The notes below the pieces were generated by a model. It did no database searches. It was not told the DNA's origin and saw only the letters and a list, made by a program, of their open reading frames with translations. Below are positions 34,966-44,959 of a stretch of 64,000 nt of DNA, one piece after another. The translations under genes were made by a program, and so were the position numbers. The first letter of the stretch is position 1; each line of letters opens with the position of its first letter. Source of the DNA: an uncultured Bacteroidota bacterium (GTDB taxonomy: Bacteria; Bacteroidota; Bacteroidia; B-17B0; Aurantibacillaceae); NCBI GenBank assembly GCA_903834765.1, contig CAILKE010000056.1, positions 1 to 64,000 of the forward strand, written 5' to 3'.

Positions 34966-35949
34966 ATGAAGACATTAGTAGAAGGATTTCCAAAACAATT
35001 ACAAGAAGCTTTAGATATTGCTCATTCAGCAACTCTTACTTTAAAACATCACATTCAAAATGTTGTTGTTACAGGACTTGGAGGCTCTGGTATTGGTGGC
35101 ACTATATTATCTGAACTTGTTCAAGCAGAATGTACTGTTCCAATAATTGTAAATAAGGATTATTTTTTGCCAGAATTTGTAAATGCAAACACTTTAGTTA
35201 TTATATCGTCATATAGCGGAAATACAGAAGAAACGATATCTGCTATGAATCAAGCCATTAGTAAACAAGCGCAAATAGTTTGCGTGACAAGTGGCGGTAA
35301 AGCTCTTGAAATAGCTAAACAACATCAATACGATTCTATAATCATTCCTGGCGGTCATCCCCCACGTTCTTGCATCGGTTACTCATTAGTACAATTATTT
35401 AAGATTATTCAATTTAACGGATTTGTTAAAACGGATTTACTAAAACAAGTATCTGATAGTATTACGTTATTAAACAAAGAAAATACTCTTATCAAGCAAG
35501 AAGCCACAACAGTTGCTAAATCATTAGTTGGAAAGATTCCTGTCATCTATTCTTTAGGATCTTGCGAAGGCGTTGCGGTAAGATTCAGACAACAAATTAA
35601 TGAAAATAGTAAAATGCTTTGCTGGCATCACACATTTCCAGAAATGAACCATAACGAATTAGTTGGTTGGACTGAAAGAAATGAAAATTTAGCAGTTGTA
35701 ACTTTCAGAACAGCTTATGATTATGAAAGAACCATCAAACGTTATGATATTTGTAAACCTTTATTTACTAAATACAGTGCATCTGTAACTGATATTACTG
35801 CAAAAGGAAATACTAAACTTGAACAGTTTATGTATTTAATTAATTTGGGAGATTGGATATCTTGTTACATCGCTGATATTAAAAACATTGATGCTATTGA
35901 AGTAGATGTTATTACTAATTTGAAAAACGAATTAGCTAATCTATCTTAA
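34966..35949 (+). CDS. bifunctional phosphoglucose/phosphomannose isomerase
   Basis: A 327-residue SIS-domain enzyme of the archaeal-type PGI/PMI family, which interconverts glucose-6-P or mannose-6-P with fructose-6-P. Family motifs: GLGGSGIGGTILSEL near the start, SSYSGNTEETISA, a catalytic region with PEMNHNELVGW and CYIADI near the C-terminus. Length matches the family. This differs from classical Pgi (about 550 residues), so this organism may use it for glycolysis or for mannose supply. It is 11 bases before lipB on the same strand. Confidence 0.85.
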   Translation: MKTLVEGFPKQLQEALDIAHSATLTLKHHIQNVVVTGLGGSGIGGTILSELVQAECTVPIIVNKDYFLPEFVNANTLVIISSYSGNTEETISAMNQAISKQAQIVCVTSGGKALEIAKQHQYDSIIIPGGHPPRSCIGYSLVQLFKIIQFNGFVKTDLLKQVSDSITLLNKENTLIKQEATTVAKSLVGKIPVIYSLGSCEGVAVRFRQQINENSKMLCWHHTFPEMNHNELVGWTERNENLAVVTFRTAYDYERTIKRYDICKPLFTKYSASVTDITAKGNTKLEQFMYLINLGDWISCYIADIKNIDAIEVDVITNLKNELANLS

Positions 35950-35960
35950 TTTATCAGCTT

Positions 35961-36668
35961 TTGAAAAACAATCAGGTTATATTTAAAGACCTTGGAATAC
36001 TTGATTATAAAGCTTGTTGGGATTACCAAGAAACATTATTTAACGAAACAGTAGCTTTAAAAATCGCTAATCGTTCGGCAGAACCCGAATCTCAAATCCT
36101 GACGAAAAATTATTTATTATTTGTAGAACATCCTCACGTTTTTACCTTAGGGAAAAGTGGCGACACATCACACTTATTAATTAACGAGCATCAGCTCGAA
36201 GAAAAAGAAGCCACTTATTATAAAATTAATAGAGGGGGTGATATTACCTATCACGGACCTGGACAATTAGTTGGTTATCCCATTTTAGATTTGGATCATT
36301 TTTTTACAGACATTCATAAATACCTGCGTTTATTGGAAGAGACCATTATTTTAACCTTAGACGAATATGGCATAAAAGCTGGTCGTAGCAAAGGCGAAAC
36401 AGGAGTGTGGCTAGATGAAGATAATCTTTTTAAAGCACGAAAGATTTGTGCCATGGGTGTGCGTTGCAGTCGCTGGGTAACGATGCATGGCTGGGGCTTT
36501 AATGTTAATTCAAATTTAGATTATTTTAAAAACATTGTTCCATGTGGCATACAAGATAAAGCGGTTACTAGCCTTAACAAGGAATTAGGACAGGATGTAG
36601 ATATGACTGAAATAAAAGAAAAATTAAAAAAACATTTCGCTACTCTGTTTGAATGTGAGTATTTATAG
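35961..36668 (+). CDS. lipB: lipoyl(octanoyl) transferase
   Basis: A 235-residue enzyme that moves octanoate from acyl carrier protein to E2/GcvH domains, the first step of lipoate attachment. Motifs: LFVEHPHVFTLGKSG, NRGGDITYHGPGQLVGYPI, and ICAMGVRCSRWVTMHGW with the catalytic Lys just before it (ARKICAMG). The catalytic Cys lies in NIVPCGIQDKAVT. The start is a TTG, 11 bases after the isomerase stop. Slightly longer than E. coli LipB (213). LipA is not in the window. Confidence 0.93.
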   Translation: MKNNQVIFKDLGILDYKACWDYQETLFNETVALKIANRSAEPESQILTKNYLLFVEHPHVFTLGKSGDTSHLLINEHQLEEKEATYYKINRGGDITYHGPGQLVGYPILDLDHFFTDIHKYLRLLEETIILTLDEYGIKAGRSKGETGVWLDEDNLFKARKICAMGVRCSRWVTMHGWGFNVNSNLDYFKNIVPCGIQDKAVTSLNKELGQDVDMTEIKEKLKKHFATLFECEYL

Positions 36669-36698
36669 CACATTACTTTAATGAATTTAAAATACAAA

Positions 36699-36734
36699 AA
36701 AAAGGCTTGAATACAGATGTATTCAAGCCTTTTT
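36699..36734. terminator. strong bidirectional terminator between lipB and fumC
   Basis: AAAAAGGCTTGAATAC (36699-36714) and GTATTCAAGCCTTTTT (36719-36734) are perfectly complementary with a four-base loop. It serves both convergent genes. Confidence 0.94.
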
Positions 36735-36749
36735 AATTAATTGTAATAT

Positions 36750-38147
36750 TTATTTTAAACTACCGATCATATCTTCTGGTCTTACCCAAGCATCAAATTG
36801 TTCGTTAGTTAAATAACCTAATTCGATGGCCGCTTCACGCAAAGTTTTATTTCCTTTATGCGCTGTCTTAGCAATTTTAGCTGATTTCTCATAACCGATA
36901 TGTGTATTTAAAGCGGTTACTAGCATCAACGAATTTTCTAAATGTTTTTTAATTTCAGGTAAGTTAGCTGTAATACCATCACTACATTTTTCTGTAAATG
37001 ATACACAAGCATCTCCAATCAATCGTGCAGATTGCAATACATTAGCTGCGATTAAAGGCTTAAATACATTTAATTCAAAATGTCCATTCATGCCACCAAC
37101 TGTTGCTGCTACATCGTTTCCAATAACCTGAGCGCATACCATTGTCAATGCTTCTGGCTGTGTTGGATTTACTTTACCTGGCATAATAGATGAACCTGGT
37201 TCGTTATCTGGAATCACAATCTCCCCTATTCCACATCGAGGGCCAGAAGACAACATACGAATATCATTTGCGATTTTAAATAAGGCAACCGCACTGCGTT
37301 TCAATGCTGCACTTAACTCAATCATTGCATCATGAGCTGCTAATGCTTCAAATTTATTTGGAGCAGTAACAAATGGTAAACCTGTTAGTTCAGCAATTTT
37401 TTTAGCAACTAATACATCATATCCTTTTGGCGTATTTAATCCCGTACCTACTGCTGTTCCGCCTAATGCCAACTCTTTAACTGCTTCTAAGGCATTTTTT
37501 AAAGTGCGAATACTCATGTTGATTTGTTGCACATATCCACTAAACTCTTGACCTAAAGATAATGGTGTTGCATCCATAAAATGTGTACGACCAGTTTTAA
37601 TGATACCGTCAAACTCTTTAACTTTTTTAGCTAACGAATCACGTAACTTTTCCATTCCAGGAATAGTGATTTCAACAACTTGCTTGTAAGCCGCAATATG
37701 CATAGCTGTTGGGTAAGTATCATTAGAAGATTGAGATTTATTCACATCATCATTTGGATGTAATACTTTAGGCTCATCTGTTAATTTACCACCATTAATT
37801 ACATGTGCACGGTAAGCAATCACTTCATTAGCATTCATGTTACTTTGAGTGCCCGAACCAGTTTGCCATATTACTAAAGGAAATTGATCATCTAATTTTT
37901 TCGCCAAAATTTCATCGCATACGTTACCGATTAAATCTGATTTTTCTTTCGATAAAACTCCTAACTCGCAATTAGCTAAAGCAGCTGCTTTTTTTAAATA
38001 CGCAAACGCATAAATAATTTCCTTTGGCATACTCGCTTCAGGACCTATTTTAAAATTGTTGCGAGAACGCTCTGTTTGTGCTCCCCAATAAACATTGGCA
38101 GGTACTTTTACCTCGCCCATTGTGTCTGTTTCTATTCTAAATTCCAT
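36750..38147 (-). CDS. fumC: class II fumarate hydratase
   Basis: A 465-residue TCA-cycle enzyme that hydrates fumarate to malate. Motifs: [43 protein letters not shown], the catalytic [17 protein letters not shown] and C-terminal [11 protein letters not shown]. Full length for class II. The ATG at 38147 starts [16 protein letters not shown], as in the family; an in-frame ATG 99 bases upstream would add an unrelated 33 residues. A TAAATTCG -7-like element on the minus strand (38176-38169) fits the 38147 start. Homologues form tetramers, and it does not need an iron-sulfur cluster. Confidence 0.95.
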   Translation of the reverse strand: MEFRIETDTMGEVKVPANVYWGAQTERSRNNFKIGPEASMPKEIIYAFAYLKKAAALANCELGVLSKEKSDLIGNVCDEILAKKLDDQFPLVIWQTGSGTQSNMNANEVIAYRAHVINGGKLTDEPKVLHPNDDVNKSQSSNDTYPTAMHIAAYKQVVEITIPGMEKLRDSLAKKVKEFDGIIKTGRTHFMDATPLSLGQEFSGYVQQINMSIRTLKNALEAVKELALGGTAVGTGLNTPKGYDVLVAKKIAELTGLPFVTAPNKFEALAAHDAMIELSAALKRSAVALFKIANDIRMLSSGPRCGIGEIVIPDNEPGSSIMPGKVNPTQPEALTMVCAQVIGNDVAATVGGMNGHFELNVFKPLIAANVLQSARLIGDACVSFTEKCSDGITANLPEIKKHLENSLMLVTALNTHIGYEKSAKIAKTAHKGNKTLREAAIELGYLTNEQFDAWVRPEDMIGSLK

Positions 38148-38253
38148 GATGGTTATTTTTTTATGGTGCGAATTTACTAAAAGATTTGATGTTAGTGTTC
38201 CATAATAACTAACTTTATTTATGATAAAAATTAGTTGTTGACTCATTAATTTG

Positions 38254-40428
38254 CTATTCTTTTTCTAATGTAGCTTGGCATAATTCATTCAATATAATGC
38301 TTTCATTAACTTTAATACCGTTTAGCACAAATCCTCTAATGATAGGTGTTTTCTTTTTTTGAATAAGTGTAAATATTTGTTTCTCAGTTAATTTTTTTTG
38401 TAAGAAATCAAATTCTATTTTAAAATCACAACCTGCCTTAAATGCATTGCATCCATAAGCATTTCGGCCTTTGATGATGATGCCTTGTTTACATTTAGGG
38501 CAATTAATTTTTTCTTCAACTATTGTTTTTGTAACAATAGCATCTGTTTTTTTAACTGCCTGTTTTTTTTCTTGTACATTATTATCACTCTGCAAAGTCT
38601 CACCCTTTGGGGGAGATTTAGAGGGGGCTTCTTTTTTCGCAACTTCTTCAATGGTAATTTTAGCAAGGTTTTCATACTTCACTTCATTCACCAACTCACT
38701 CACCATTTGTTTCATTTCTTCCAAAAATAATTGCGGATTATATTCTCCTTTTTCTATTTGTCGAAGTTTCTTCTCCCAAATGCCTGTTAATTCAACAGAC
38801 TTAAGCAATTCATTATTTATTGTTTTTATTAATTCAATGCCTGTAATCGTCGGTATCAAATTCTTTTTCTGACGGGTTACGTAACTACGTTTAAATAATG
38901 TTTCAATAATATTGGCCCTAGTAGATGGTCTTCCGATGCCATTGTCTTTCATCAACTCTCTCAATTCCACATCATCTACTTGCTTTCCCGCAGTTTCCAT
39001 AGCTCTTAGCAAGGTTGCTTCGGTATGCTGCTTGGGCGGTTGCGTTTGTTTTTCTTGTAAATCAGGGATATGTTTTCCTCTTTCGCCTTTCACAAATAAA
39101 GGCATGGTTTGCACATCATCGTCTTTTTCATCCGACTCTTTTTTAGAATACAACACACGCCATCCTTCTTCTAAAATCACTTTACCAGTTGCTGTAAATT
39201 CATTACCATCTACATCTCCCAAAACAGTGGTATTAGAAACCACGCAGTCAGGATAAAAAGCTGCCACAAATCGCCTGGCAATTGTATCATATACTTGTTT
39301 CTCCGCTATTGGCATGCTAGAGTATGGCTCGATGCCTGTTGGGATAATTGCGTGGTGATCTGTTATTTTTGTATCATCAAATACCTTTTTACTTTTTCGA
39401 ATTGGCTTATCTAATAATACGGCTGTGTATTTTCCGTATGGGCGCATGTCCTGTAAAATTTGTTTGATTTTAGGATGCATATTTTCAGGCAAATAGGTAG
39501 TATCAACTCGGGGATAGGTGACTAATTTTTGTTCGTATAATTTTTGAATATGTTTTAATGTATCGTCTGCTGTGAAATTAAATTTCTTATTACACTCTAC
39601 CTGAAGACCAGTTAAATCAAATAACGGCAAGGGATGCTCATTCGCATTTTTTTTAGTAGACGAAACAATTTCAAATTCTTTATGCTTAATTTCTTCTAAA
39701 ATTTTTACAGCATCTTCTTTAACCGTAAATTTTCGTTTAGTTGAATTAAAAATAACTTCTCGGTAATTTGTTTTTAATTCCCAATAGGTTTCCGATTTAA
39801 AATTTAAAATATCATTATAACGGTTAACAATTAGCGCTAATGTAGGCGTTTGAACGCGACCAATGGATAGCACGCCTTTACCATTAGCATATTTTACGGT
39901 ATACAAACGACTCGCATTCATTCCTAATAACCAATCTCCAATTGCTATGGCATTTCCTGCAGCATACAATAAATCGTAAGCAGAACCTTCTTTTAAATTT
40001 TGAAATCCTTCTTTAATTGCCTCATCAGTCATCGATGAAATCCATAAACGTTTAACTGGCTTGTTACATAAGGCTTTTGCAAGAACCCAACGTTGTATTA
40101 GTTCGCCTTCTATCCCAGCATCACCACAATTAATCACTTCTGTGCATTGAGCAATAAGCGTTTGTAAAACCGAAAATTGTTTTTGTACACCTGAATTATC
40201 AATTAACTTGATTTGAAATTTAGGAGGAATCATCGGCAAAAAATTCAAATCCCAACGTTTCCAATCATCGCTGTAATCGTCGGGTGATTTGAGTGTACAA
40301 AAATGACCAAATGTCCAACTGATTAAATAACCATTGCCTTCATAAAAACCGTCGCGACGATTATTCGCTCCTAAGATGCGTGCAATCTCTTTTCCAACAC
40401 TGGGCTTTTCAGCAATACACAATTTCAT
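38254..40428 (-). CDS. topB: DNA topoisomerase III (type IA)
   Basis: A 724-residue type IA topoisomerase that relaxes and decatenates DNA. The N-terminal Toprim has [15 protein letters not shown] and the [15 protein letters not shown] box, where Ile replaces the Arg that is usual after DAG. The catalytic Tyr is in [15 protein letters not shown] zinc-ribbon follows near the C-terminus ([18 protein letters not shown]), and a K/A/E-rich linker at about residues 590-630 precedes it. It lies between fumC (107 bases from its start) and the KirBac gene (6 bases away), all on the minus strand. It is probably co-transcribed with the channel gene. Confidence 0.92.
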   Translation of the reverse strand: MKLCIAEKPSVGKEIARILGANNRRDGFYEGNGYLISWTFGHFCTLKSPDDYSDDWKRWDLNFLPMIPPKFQIKLIDNSGVQKQFSVLQTLIAQCTEVINCGDAGIEGELIQRWVLAKALCNKPVKRLWISSMTDEAIKEGFQNLKEGSAYDLLYAAGNAIAIGDWLLGMNASRLYTVKYANGKGVLSIGRVQTPTLALIVNRYNDILNFKSETYWELKTNYREVIFNSTKRKFTVKEDAVKILEEIKHKEFEIVSSTKKNANEHPLPLFDLTGLQVECNKKFNFTADDTLKHIQKLYEQKLVTYPRVDTTYLPENMHPKIKQILQDMRPYGKYTAVLLDKPIRKSKKVFDDTKITDHHAIIPTGIEPYSSMPIAEKQVYDTIARRFVAAFYPDCVVSNTTVLGDVDGNEFTATGKVILEEGWRVLYSKKESDEKDDDVQTMPLFVKGERGKHIPDLQEKQTQPPKQHTEATLLRAMETAGKQVDDVELRELMKDNGIGRPSTRANIIETLFKRSYVTRQKKNLIPTITGIELIKTINNELLKSVELTGIWEKKLRQIEKGEYNPQLFLEEMKQMVSELVNEVKYENLAKITIEEVAKKEAPSKSPPKGETLQSDNNVQEKKQAVKKTDAIVTKTIVEEKINCPKCKQGIIIKGRNAYGCNAFKAGCDFKIEFDFLQKKLTEKQIFTLIQKKKTPIIRGFVLNGIKVNESIILNELCQATLEKE

Positions 40429-40434
40429 TGCTAA

Positions 40435-41379
40435 TTATAAACGATCAATTAAATGAATATCTCTCATGTCAATGGAAATACTGCCATCTTTATTAGGGAT
40501 TTGCTTAATTGGTGTAAATTTAGCATTCCACACAACTTCATTTGCTTTGTATGATATTCGTGAAAATACAGGTTGAGAAATGGTATCATTAATAGATTTA
40601 ATTGCAACTATAAATTCGGCATCGCCATCCAATAATTCTTTTTCTGTTACACCGAATAATGGACTTCTTTCATCAATAGGATGTACAATAGTCCAACTAA
40701 AAGCCAAGTAATTAATTCGTTTACGTTCCAATTCCAAGTTATGAAATTCACGCTTTTTTGTTTCTTTATTATTAATCGTGACTGATAATTCACATTCATT
40801 TTCAATAAGCTCATATTGACCTTTATTACCTAATCGAAACATAAAACCTGTCATGCCTTGATAAGGTGCAATGACTGCATCATTACTGTATTCAATATCT
40901 GCTTTAGGACGAGAAAACCGCCCATATAAAATACCTGTTGCCAATGCAAAGCCTAATAATCCAAACATAGATTCAATAGCAGCAATAGAACTTATAATAG
41001 TATGATTTGGATAAATATGTCCATAACCAACCGTAGTTAGAGTTTGTGCGCTAAAGAAAAATAATTGCAAAAAATCATCAATCCCATCACTCATTTTTAA
41101 ACCGCCAAATTTATCAGCACCAATCACATAATACACTATCGCAAATAATGTATTAATAAATACATAACCACATAATACGAGTGTTATAAAGCGAGTCCAT
41201 GAAGTTGTAATTAACCAATGATAAATGTCAAAACCCGCATATCTATTAGCTATTTTACGTTTAATATTCAACGAGCCATCACGGTTTAAAAACCGAACAG
41301 AAGAATGATAATTTTTGGTTCCAAAACCAAGCTCTGTTTCTACTTCCCTTTTTTTGTTGTTAAATATCTCTTTAATCAT
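40435..41379 (-). CDS. inward-rectifier-type potassium channel (KirBac-like)
   Basis: A 314-residue inner-membrane channel. Two transmembrane helices flank a pore loop with filter TVGYG (in TLTTVGYGHIYP, near residues 113-117). A cytosolic beta-rich domain follows (GFMFRLGNKGQYELIENE, then LAFSWTIVHPIDERSP), as in KirBac. An N-terminal amphipathic slide-helix region (RYAGFDIYHWLITTSW) precedes helix 1. It would conduct K+ and be gated through the C-terminal domain. The divergent SCO gene starts 11 bases away, so the promoters overlap coding sequence. Confidence 0.9.
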   Translation of the reverse strand: MIKEIFNNKKREVETELGFGTKNYHSSVRFLNRDGSLNIKRKIANRYAGFDIYHWLITTSWTRFITLVLCGYVFINTLFAIVYYVIGADKFGGLKMSDGIDDFLQLFFFSAQTLTTVGYGHIYPNHTIISSIAAIESMFGLLGFALATGILYGRFSRPKADIEYSNDAVIAPYQGMTGFMFRLGNKGQYELIENECELSVTINNKETKKREFHNLELERKRINYLAFSWTIVHPIDERSPLFGVTEKELLDGDAEFIVAIKSINDTISQPVFSRISYKANEVVWNAKFTPIKQIPNKDGSISIDMRDIHLIDRL

Positions 41380-41386
41380 ACCTTTG
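41357..41386 (+). promoter_or_regulatory. consensus promoter of the SCO-family gene overlapping the KirBac start
   Basis: TTG (41357-41359), a 19-base spacer and TACCTTTG (41379-41386) match the Bacteroidota consensus at every position. The ATG begins 5 bases after the -7 box, so the transcript probably has no leader. The -7 box includes the last base of the divergent KirBac start codon, so binding here could affect both genes. Confidence 0.65.
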
Positions 41387-41390
41387 TTTA

Positions 41391-42056
41391 ATGGATTCTA
41401 AAGGTAAATATTATTGGTTGTTATTAATGATACCTACTGTGTTTATAGTATGGTTTTTTATTACAAAAAACGAACAAAAGCCAATCAGAACCTTAGCCTA
41501 TTTTGGCAGAAAAAAAACCATACAAAAAGGTGACACGAATTATCATACCGTTAAGCCTTTTTGCTTTATTGATCAATACAACGAAAAAGTAACAGAAGAA
41601 ACAGTAAAAGGAAAAATATATGTCACTGATTTTTTCTTCACCACCTGTCAATCTATTTGCCCCTTGATGAGCAACCAATTGGAGAGAGTTTATAAAACTT
41701 TTTCAAATGAATCTTCCGTGATGATTTTATCTCATACAGTTGAGCCCGAAATAGATTCCATAGAAATATTAATGCAATACGCCAAGCTTCATAACGTTAC
41801 CAATAAGAAATGGTTATTTGTAACTGGCGATAAAAAACACTTATATGATATGGCTCGCACTGGATATTTATTAAATAATGAAACAGGTAATGGCGATTCA
41901 GAAGATTTTATTCATACTCAGAACTTTGCGCTTGTTGATAAAGAAAGGCATCTAAGAGGTTTTTACGATGGCACGGATACAGCGGAAGTATCTCGGTTAA
42001 TTACTGACATTAAATTATTATTGGAAGAATATGCTTACAATGAAAAACACCCATAA
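41391..42056 (+). CDS. SCO1/SenC family copper-binding protein
   Basis: A 221-residue membrane-anchored periplasmic protein with thioredoxin fold. An N-terminal helix (YYWLLLMIPTVFIVWFFI) anchors it. The copper ligands are CxxxC in TTCQSICPLM (near residues 86-90) and the His in DFIHTQNFALV (near 174). SCO proteins load copper into cytochrome oxidase or act as thiol reductases. It overlaps the TlpA-like gene by 17 bases or more, so both are co-translated. No cytochrome oxidase genes are in the window. Confidence 0.92.
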   Translation: MDSKGKYYWLLLMIPTVFIVWFFITKNEQKPIRTLAYFGRKKTIQKGDTNYHTVKPFCFIDQYNEKVTEETVKGKIYVTDFFFTTCQSICPLMSNQLERVYKTFSNESSVMILSHTVEPEIDSIEILMQYAKLHNVTNKKWLFVTGDKKHLYDMARTGYLLNNETGNGDSEDFIHTQNFALVDKERHLRGFYDGTDTAEVSRLITDIKLLLEEYAYNEKHP

Positions 42057-42516
42057 TTATATTATTATTGCTTTTATTTTTGCTTCAGTCATGCTGAGTG
42101 CCCAGCATGTAGCAGTGTATAAAATTGACAATTTACTAAAACGCATAAATAATAATAGCGATACAACTTATGTCGTTAATTTTTGGGCAACCTGGTGTAA
42201 GCCCTGTGTAGCTGAACTTCCAGAATTTGAGAGATTTCACGTCGATTTAAAGACAAAAAAAGTAAAAGTAATTTTAGTGAGTATGGATTTTAAAGAAGAA
42301 CTTACTAGGCGCGTAAAACCATTTTTACAAGAAAATAAATACACTTGCGAAGTCATTTTATTAGACGAAATAAATGGAAATGATTTTATTAATAAAATCT
42401 CAGAGCAATGGAGCGGCGCTATACCGGCCACACTCATAACTAAAAACAATAAAACATTGTTTGAGTTTTATGAAAAAAAACTGACGTATGACTTTTTAGT
42501 GGAAAGGGTTAAATAA
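42040..42516 (+). CDS. TlpA-like periplasmic thioredoxin
   Basis: A 158-residue secreted or lipid-free periplasmic thioredoxin-fold protein. The signal peptide is NYIIIAFIFASVMLSAQ, and the active site WCKPC lies near residue 52 in VVNFWATWCKPCVAELPEF. A cis-Pro region (AIPATLITKNN) follows. An in-frame ATG at 42031 would add three residues; I chose 42040 because it gives a compact signal peptide. It overlaps the SCO gene and probably reduces its cysteines or those of a cytochrome (inference). Confidence 0.88.
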   Translation: MKNTHNYIIIAFIFASVMLSAQHVAVYKIDNLLKRINNNSDTTYVVNFWATWCKPCVAELPEFERFHVDLKTKKVKVILVSMDFKEELTRRVKPFLQENKYTCEVILLDEINGNDFINKISEQWSGAIPATLITKNNKTLFEFYEKKLTYDFLVERVK

Positions 42517-42544
42517 AAAGCATCAACTCAATTCGAATCTATTA

Positions 42545-43645
42545 TTAAGCAGCTGTAGCGGCAGGCTTACCCAATATATAAAGCAACTTAGCATGAGCTA
42601 ATACAGCACCTACAAATGTTTTTTTAGAATGGTAAGGTAAATTAAATTCCAAAGCGGTTTGCTTAATTATTGGCGCTAGTTTTTTATAATGAATGTGGCA
42701 AATATTTGGAAATAAATGATGCTCAACTTGAAAATTTAATCCTCCAACAAACCATGAAAAAGCCCAGCTTTTTGTAGCAAAATTAGTTGTCGTTTTCAAC
42801 TGATGAGCTGCCCAATCATCTTGCATATTTCCAGTAGCATCTGGTACAGGAAATTCTGTTAAATCAACTACATGAGCCGGTTGAAATATTAATGCTAATA
42901 TTAAGCCGCATGTAAAATGCATAATTAACCAACCAGCAACTACTAAATACCAAGGCTGATGAATCAATAAAATCGGCAATCCCAAGCTATAGCTCAAATA
43001 AAATATTTTATTTAAGATCAATAAGTAAAGTTCTTTTTTGAAAGTAGTTTTCTTAATTGCTAACAAGCCCATTTTGTTATAACGCACTAATTGCATGAAA
43101 TCCTTAGTAGTGGCCCACATCATCGTCATCATGCCATAAAAGAACCAAGCATATAAAAATTGGAAACGGTGAATTTTTTTCAATTCAGCATGTGGTTCAA
43201 AACGTAAAAAACCTGGAGGTGCTATGTCTTCATCATGGTCGTGAATGTTTGTATAGGTATGGTGTAACGTGTTGTGTTGTAATTGCCAGTTAAGAGAATA
43301 ACCTCCAACAAAATTCATACTACGACACATTAATGCGTTTAGCTTTGCATTACGAGCATAAGCCCCATGATTGGCATCATGCATAACAGACAAACCAATA
43401 CCGCTCATTCCTATACCTGCAATTGACCATAATATTGCTTGAGCCCAAAAACTATCAACCGTATTAAAAATCAATAGAATAAAAGGTGTGAAATAAAGCG
43501 TAAACATAAAAATGGACTTAATAACCATTTGATAATTACCATAACGAGAAAGATTATTTTCTTTAAAATACTCGTCTATTCTTTTTTTAGCCGTTAAATA
43601 AAAAGAGCGATTTGCGTTGTTAAATCTAATTGATTGAGTACTCAT
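42545..43645 (-). CDS. membrane fatty-acid desaturase
   Basis: A 366-residue integral membrane di-iron desaturase of the fatty-acid desaturase family (linoleoyl-CoA/delta-5/6-like). The three histidine boxes are HDANHGAY (near residue 87), HNTLHHTYTN (near 125) and QVEHHLFPN (near 303). Four to six hydrophobic segments surround them. It adds double bonds to acyl chains, which alters membrane fluidity. It stands alone with its own consensus promoter and converges with the TlpA-like gene 28 bases away. The position of the double bond cannot be predicted here. Confidence 0.9.
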   Translation of the reverse strand: MSTQSIRFNNANRSFYLTAKKRIDEYFKENNLSRYGNYQMVIKSIFMFTLYFTPFILLIFNTVDSFWAQAILWSIAGIGMSGIGLSVMHDANHGAYARNAKLNALMCRSMNFVGGYSLNWQLQHNTLHHTYTNIHDHDEDIAPPGFLRFEPHAELKKIHRFQFLYAWFFYGMMTMMWATTKDFMQLVRYNKMGLLAIKKTTFKKELYLLILNKIFYLSYSLGLPILLIHQPWYLVVAGWLIMHFTCGLILALIFQPAHVVDLTEFPVPDATGNMQDDWAAHQLKTTTNFATKSWAFSWFVGGLNFQVEHHLFPNICHIHYKKLAPIIKQTALEFNLPYHSKKTFVGAVLAHAKLLYILGKPAATAA

Positions 43646-43670
43646 TATGTTTGTGTTAATTTAATATTTA

Positions 43671-43701
43671 CAAAGGTACGGTTAAAAGGATTGATAGCCA
43701 A
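43671..43701 (-). promoter_or_regulatory. consensus promoter of the desaturase gene
   Basis: On the minus strand, TTG (43701-43699), a 20-base spacer and TACCTTTG (43678-43671) match the Bacteroidota consensus exactly. The start codon lies 25 bases after the -7 box. Confidence 0.65.
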
Positions 43702-43777
43702 CAAATATAATTATATGATTATCAACAATTTACATATTTTATGTTAAAAATCATAGGTTTTTACATTGATTTAAAAC

Positions 43778-44959
43778 CTATTTCAAATTATAAAATGACA
43801 AAATCAACGTAACTAGAATTTGAATCTCTTCCATCGTATTTTGTTTCCCAAACGAAAAACGAATGCAATTTTCGGATTCTTCTTTACTTAAACCCATCGC
43901 GATAAGCACATGAGATGGCTCTGCATTGGCAGAAGTACATGCTGAACCCAAAGAAACAGCATATTTTGTTTTAATATGAGAAAAAACCGTACTTCCATCT
44001 TTCAAAGGCGGGAAATACAAATTAGATGTATTATATAAACGATAGCGAGTTGAGCCATTAATAAGCAATTCGGGAATCTCCAATAATTGATGTTCTATAA
44101 ATCCTCTTAATTTGGAAATATACATATTCGTATCCCAAAATTCTTGAGCTGCTATTTCGCAAGCCTTCCCTAGGCCAACGATACCTGCAGCATTAAGAGT
44201 TCCACTTCGTTTGCCAAACTCATGTTTACCTCCATGAAACAAAGGAATCAAATTAACTCTTGGATTTTTTCTTCTAACATAAAGAGCACCTGCGCCTTTT
44301 GGTCCATATAATTTATGTGCTGATAGACAACAAATATCAATCCCCATTTCATTAACATCAATGGGCAATTTACCTGCTAATTGAGTTGTATCGCTCATAA
44401 ACAAAGCCTCATTTTGGTGAGTAATTTGGGCTATTTTTTCAATATCTTGTAAAACTCCGGTTTCATTATTAGCTGCCATGACGCAAACTAATATGGTCTT
44501 TTCAGTAAAGCTATTGTTAATTTCATCCACATCAATACGCCCCTCTCTATCTACATCTAAATAAGTAATTGTTGCTCCTTTTTCTTCCAAATAAGCGCAG
44601 GTATCTAATACCGCCTTATGCTCAGTTTTACAAGTTATGATATGATTTCCTTTTGTGTGATAAGCTTCGAAAGTACCTTTCAGAGCCATATTAATGGATT
44701 CGGTTGATCCAGATGTGAAAATAATTTCAGAAGTTTCTGCTCCAATAAAATGGGCAACTTGGTCACGAGCTTTATCAATGGCGCCATTGGCATACCAACC
44801 AAAGGCATGCGTGTGACTAGATGCATTGCCGAAATGTTCAGTAAAATAAGGAAGCATTTCTGCTAAAACACGAGTATCTACTGGTGTAGTAGAATTATAA
44901 TCTAAATATGTCAATTGCTTGGTGTGTTTGATTTTGAATGATATGTTTTGTTTTTGCAA
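43778..44959 (-). CDS. cysteine desulfurase (NifS/IscS-like)
   Basis: A 393-residue PLP enzyme that releases sulfur from cysteine for iron-sulfur clusters and tRNA thiolation. Motifs: YLDYNSTTPVD, FGNASSHTHAFG, FTSGSTESINMALKG, the PLP-lysine region SAHKLYGPKGAGALYV (near residue 216) and the active-site Cys in SLGSACTSANAEPSHV (near 334). Length matches the class. Its start lies inside the end of the COQ7-like gene (49-base overlap, different frame). The tight coupling to a ferritin-fold protein is unusual. Confidence 0.92.
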   Translation of the reverse strand: MQKQNISFKIKHTKQLTYLDYNSTTPVDTRVLAEMLPYFTEHFGNASSHTHAFGWYANGAIDKARDQVAHFIGAETSEIIFTSGSTESINMALKGTFEAYHTKGNHIITCKTEHKAVLDTCAYLEEKGATITYLDVDREGRIDVDEINNSFTEKTILVCVMAANNETGVLQDIEKIAQITHQNEALFMSDTTQLAGKLPIDVNEMGIDICCLSAHKLYGPKGAGALYVRRKNPRVNLIPLFHGGKHEFGKRSGTLNAAGIVGLGKACEIAAQEFWDTNMYISKLRGFIEHQLLEIPELLINGSTRYRLYNTSNLYFPPLKDGSTVFSHIKTKYAVSLGSACTSANAEPSHVLIAMGLSKEESENCIRFSFGKQNTMEEIQILVTLILSFYNLK

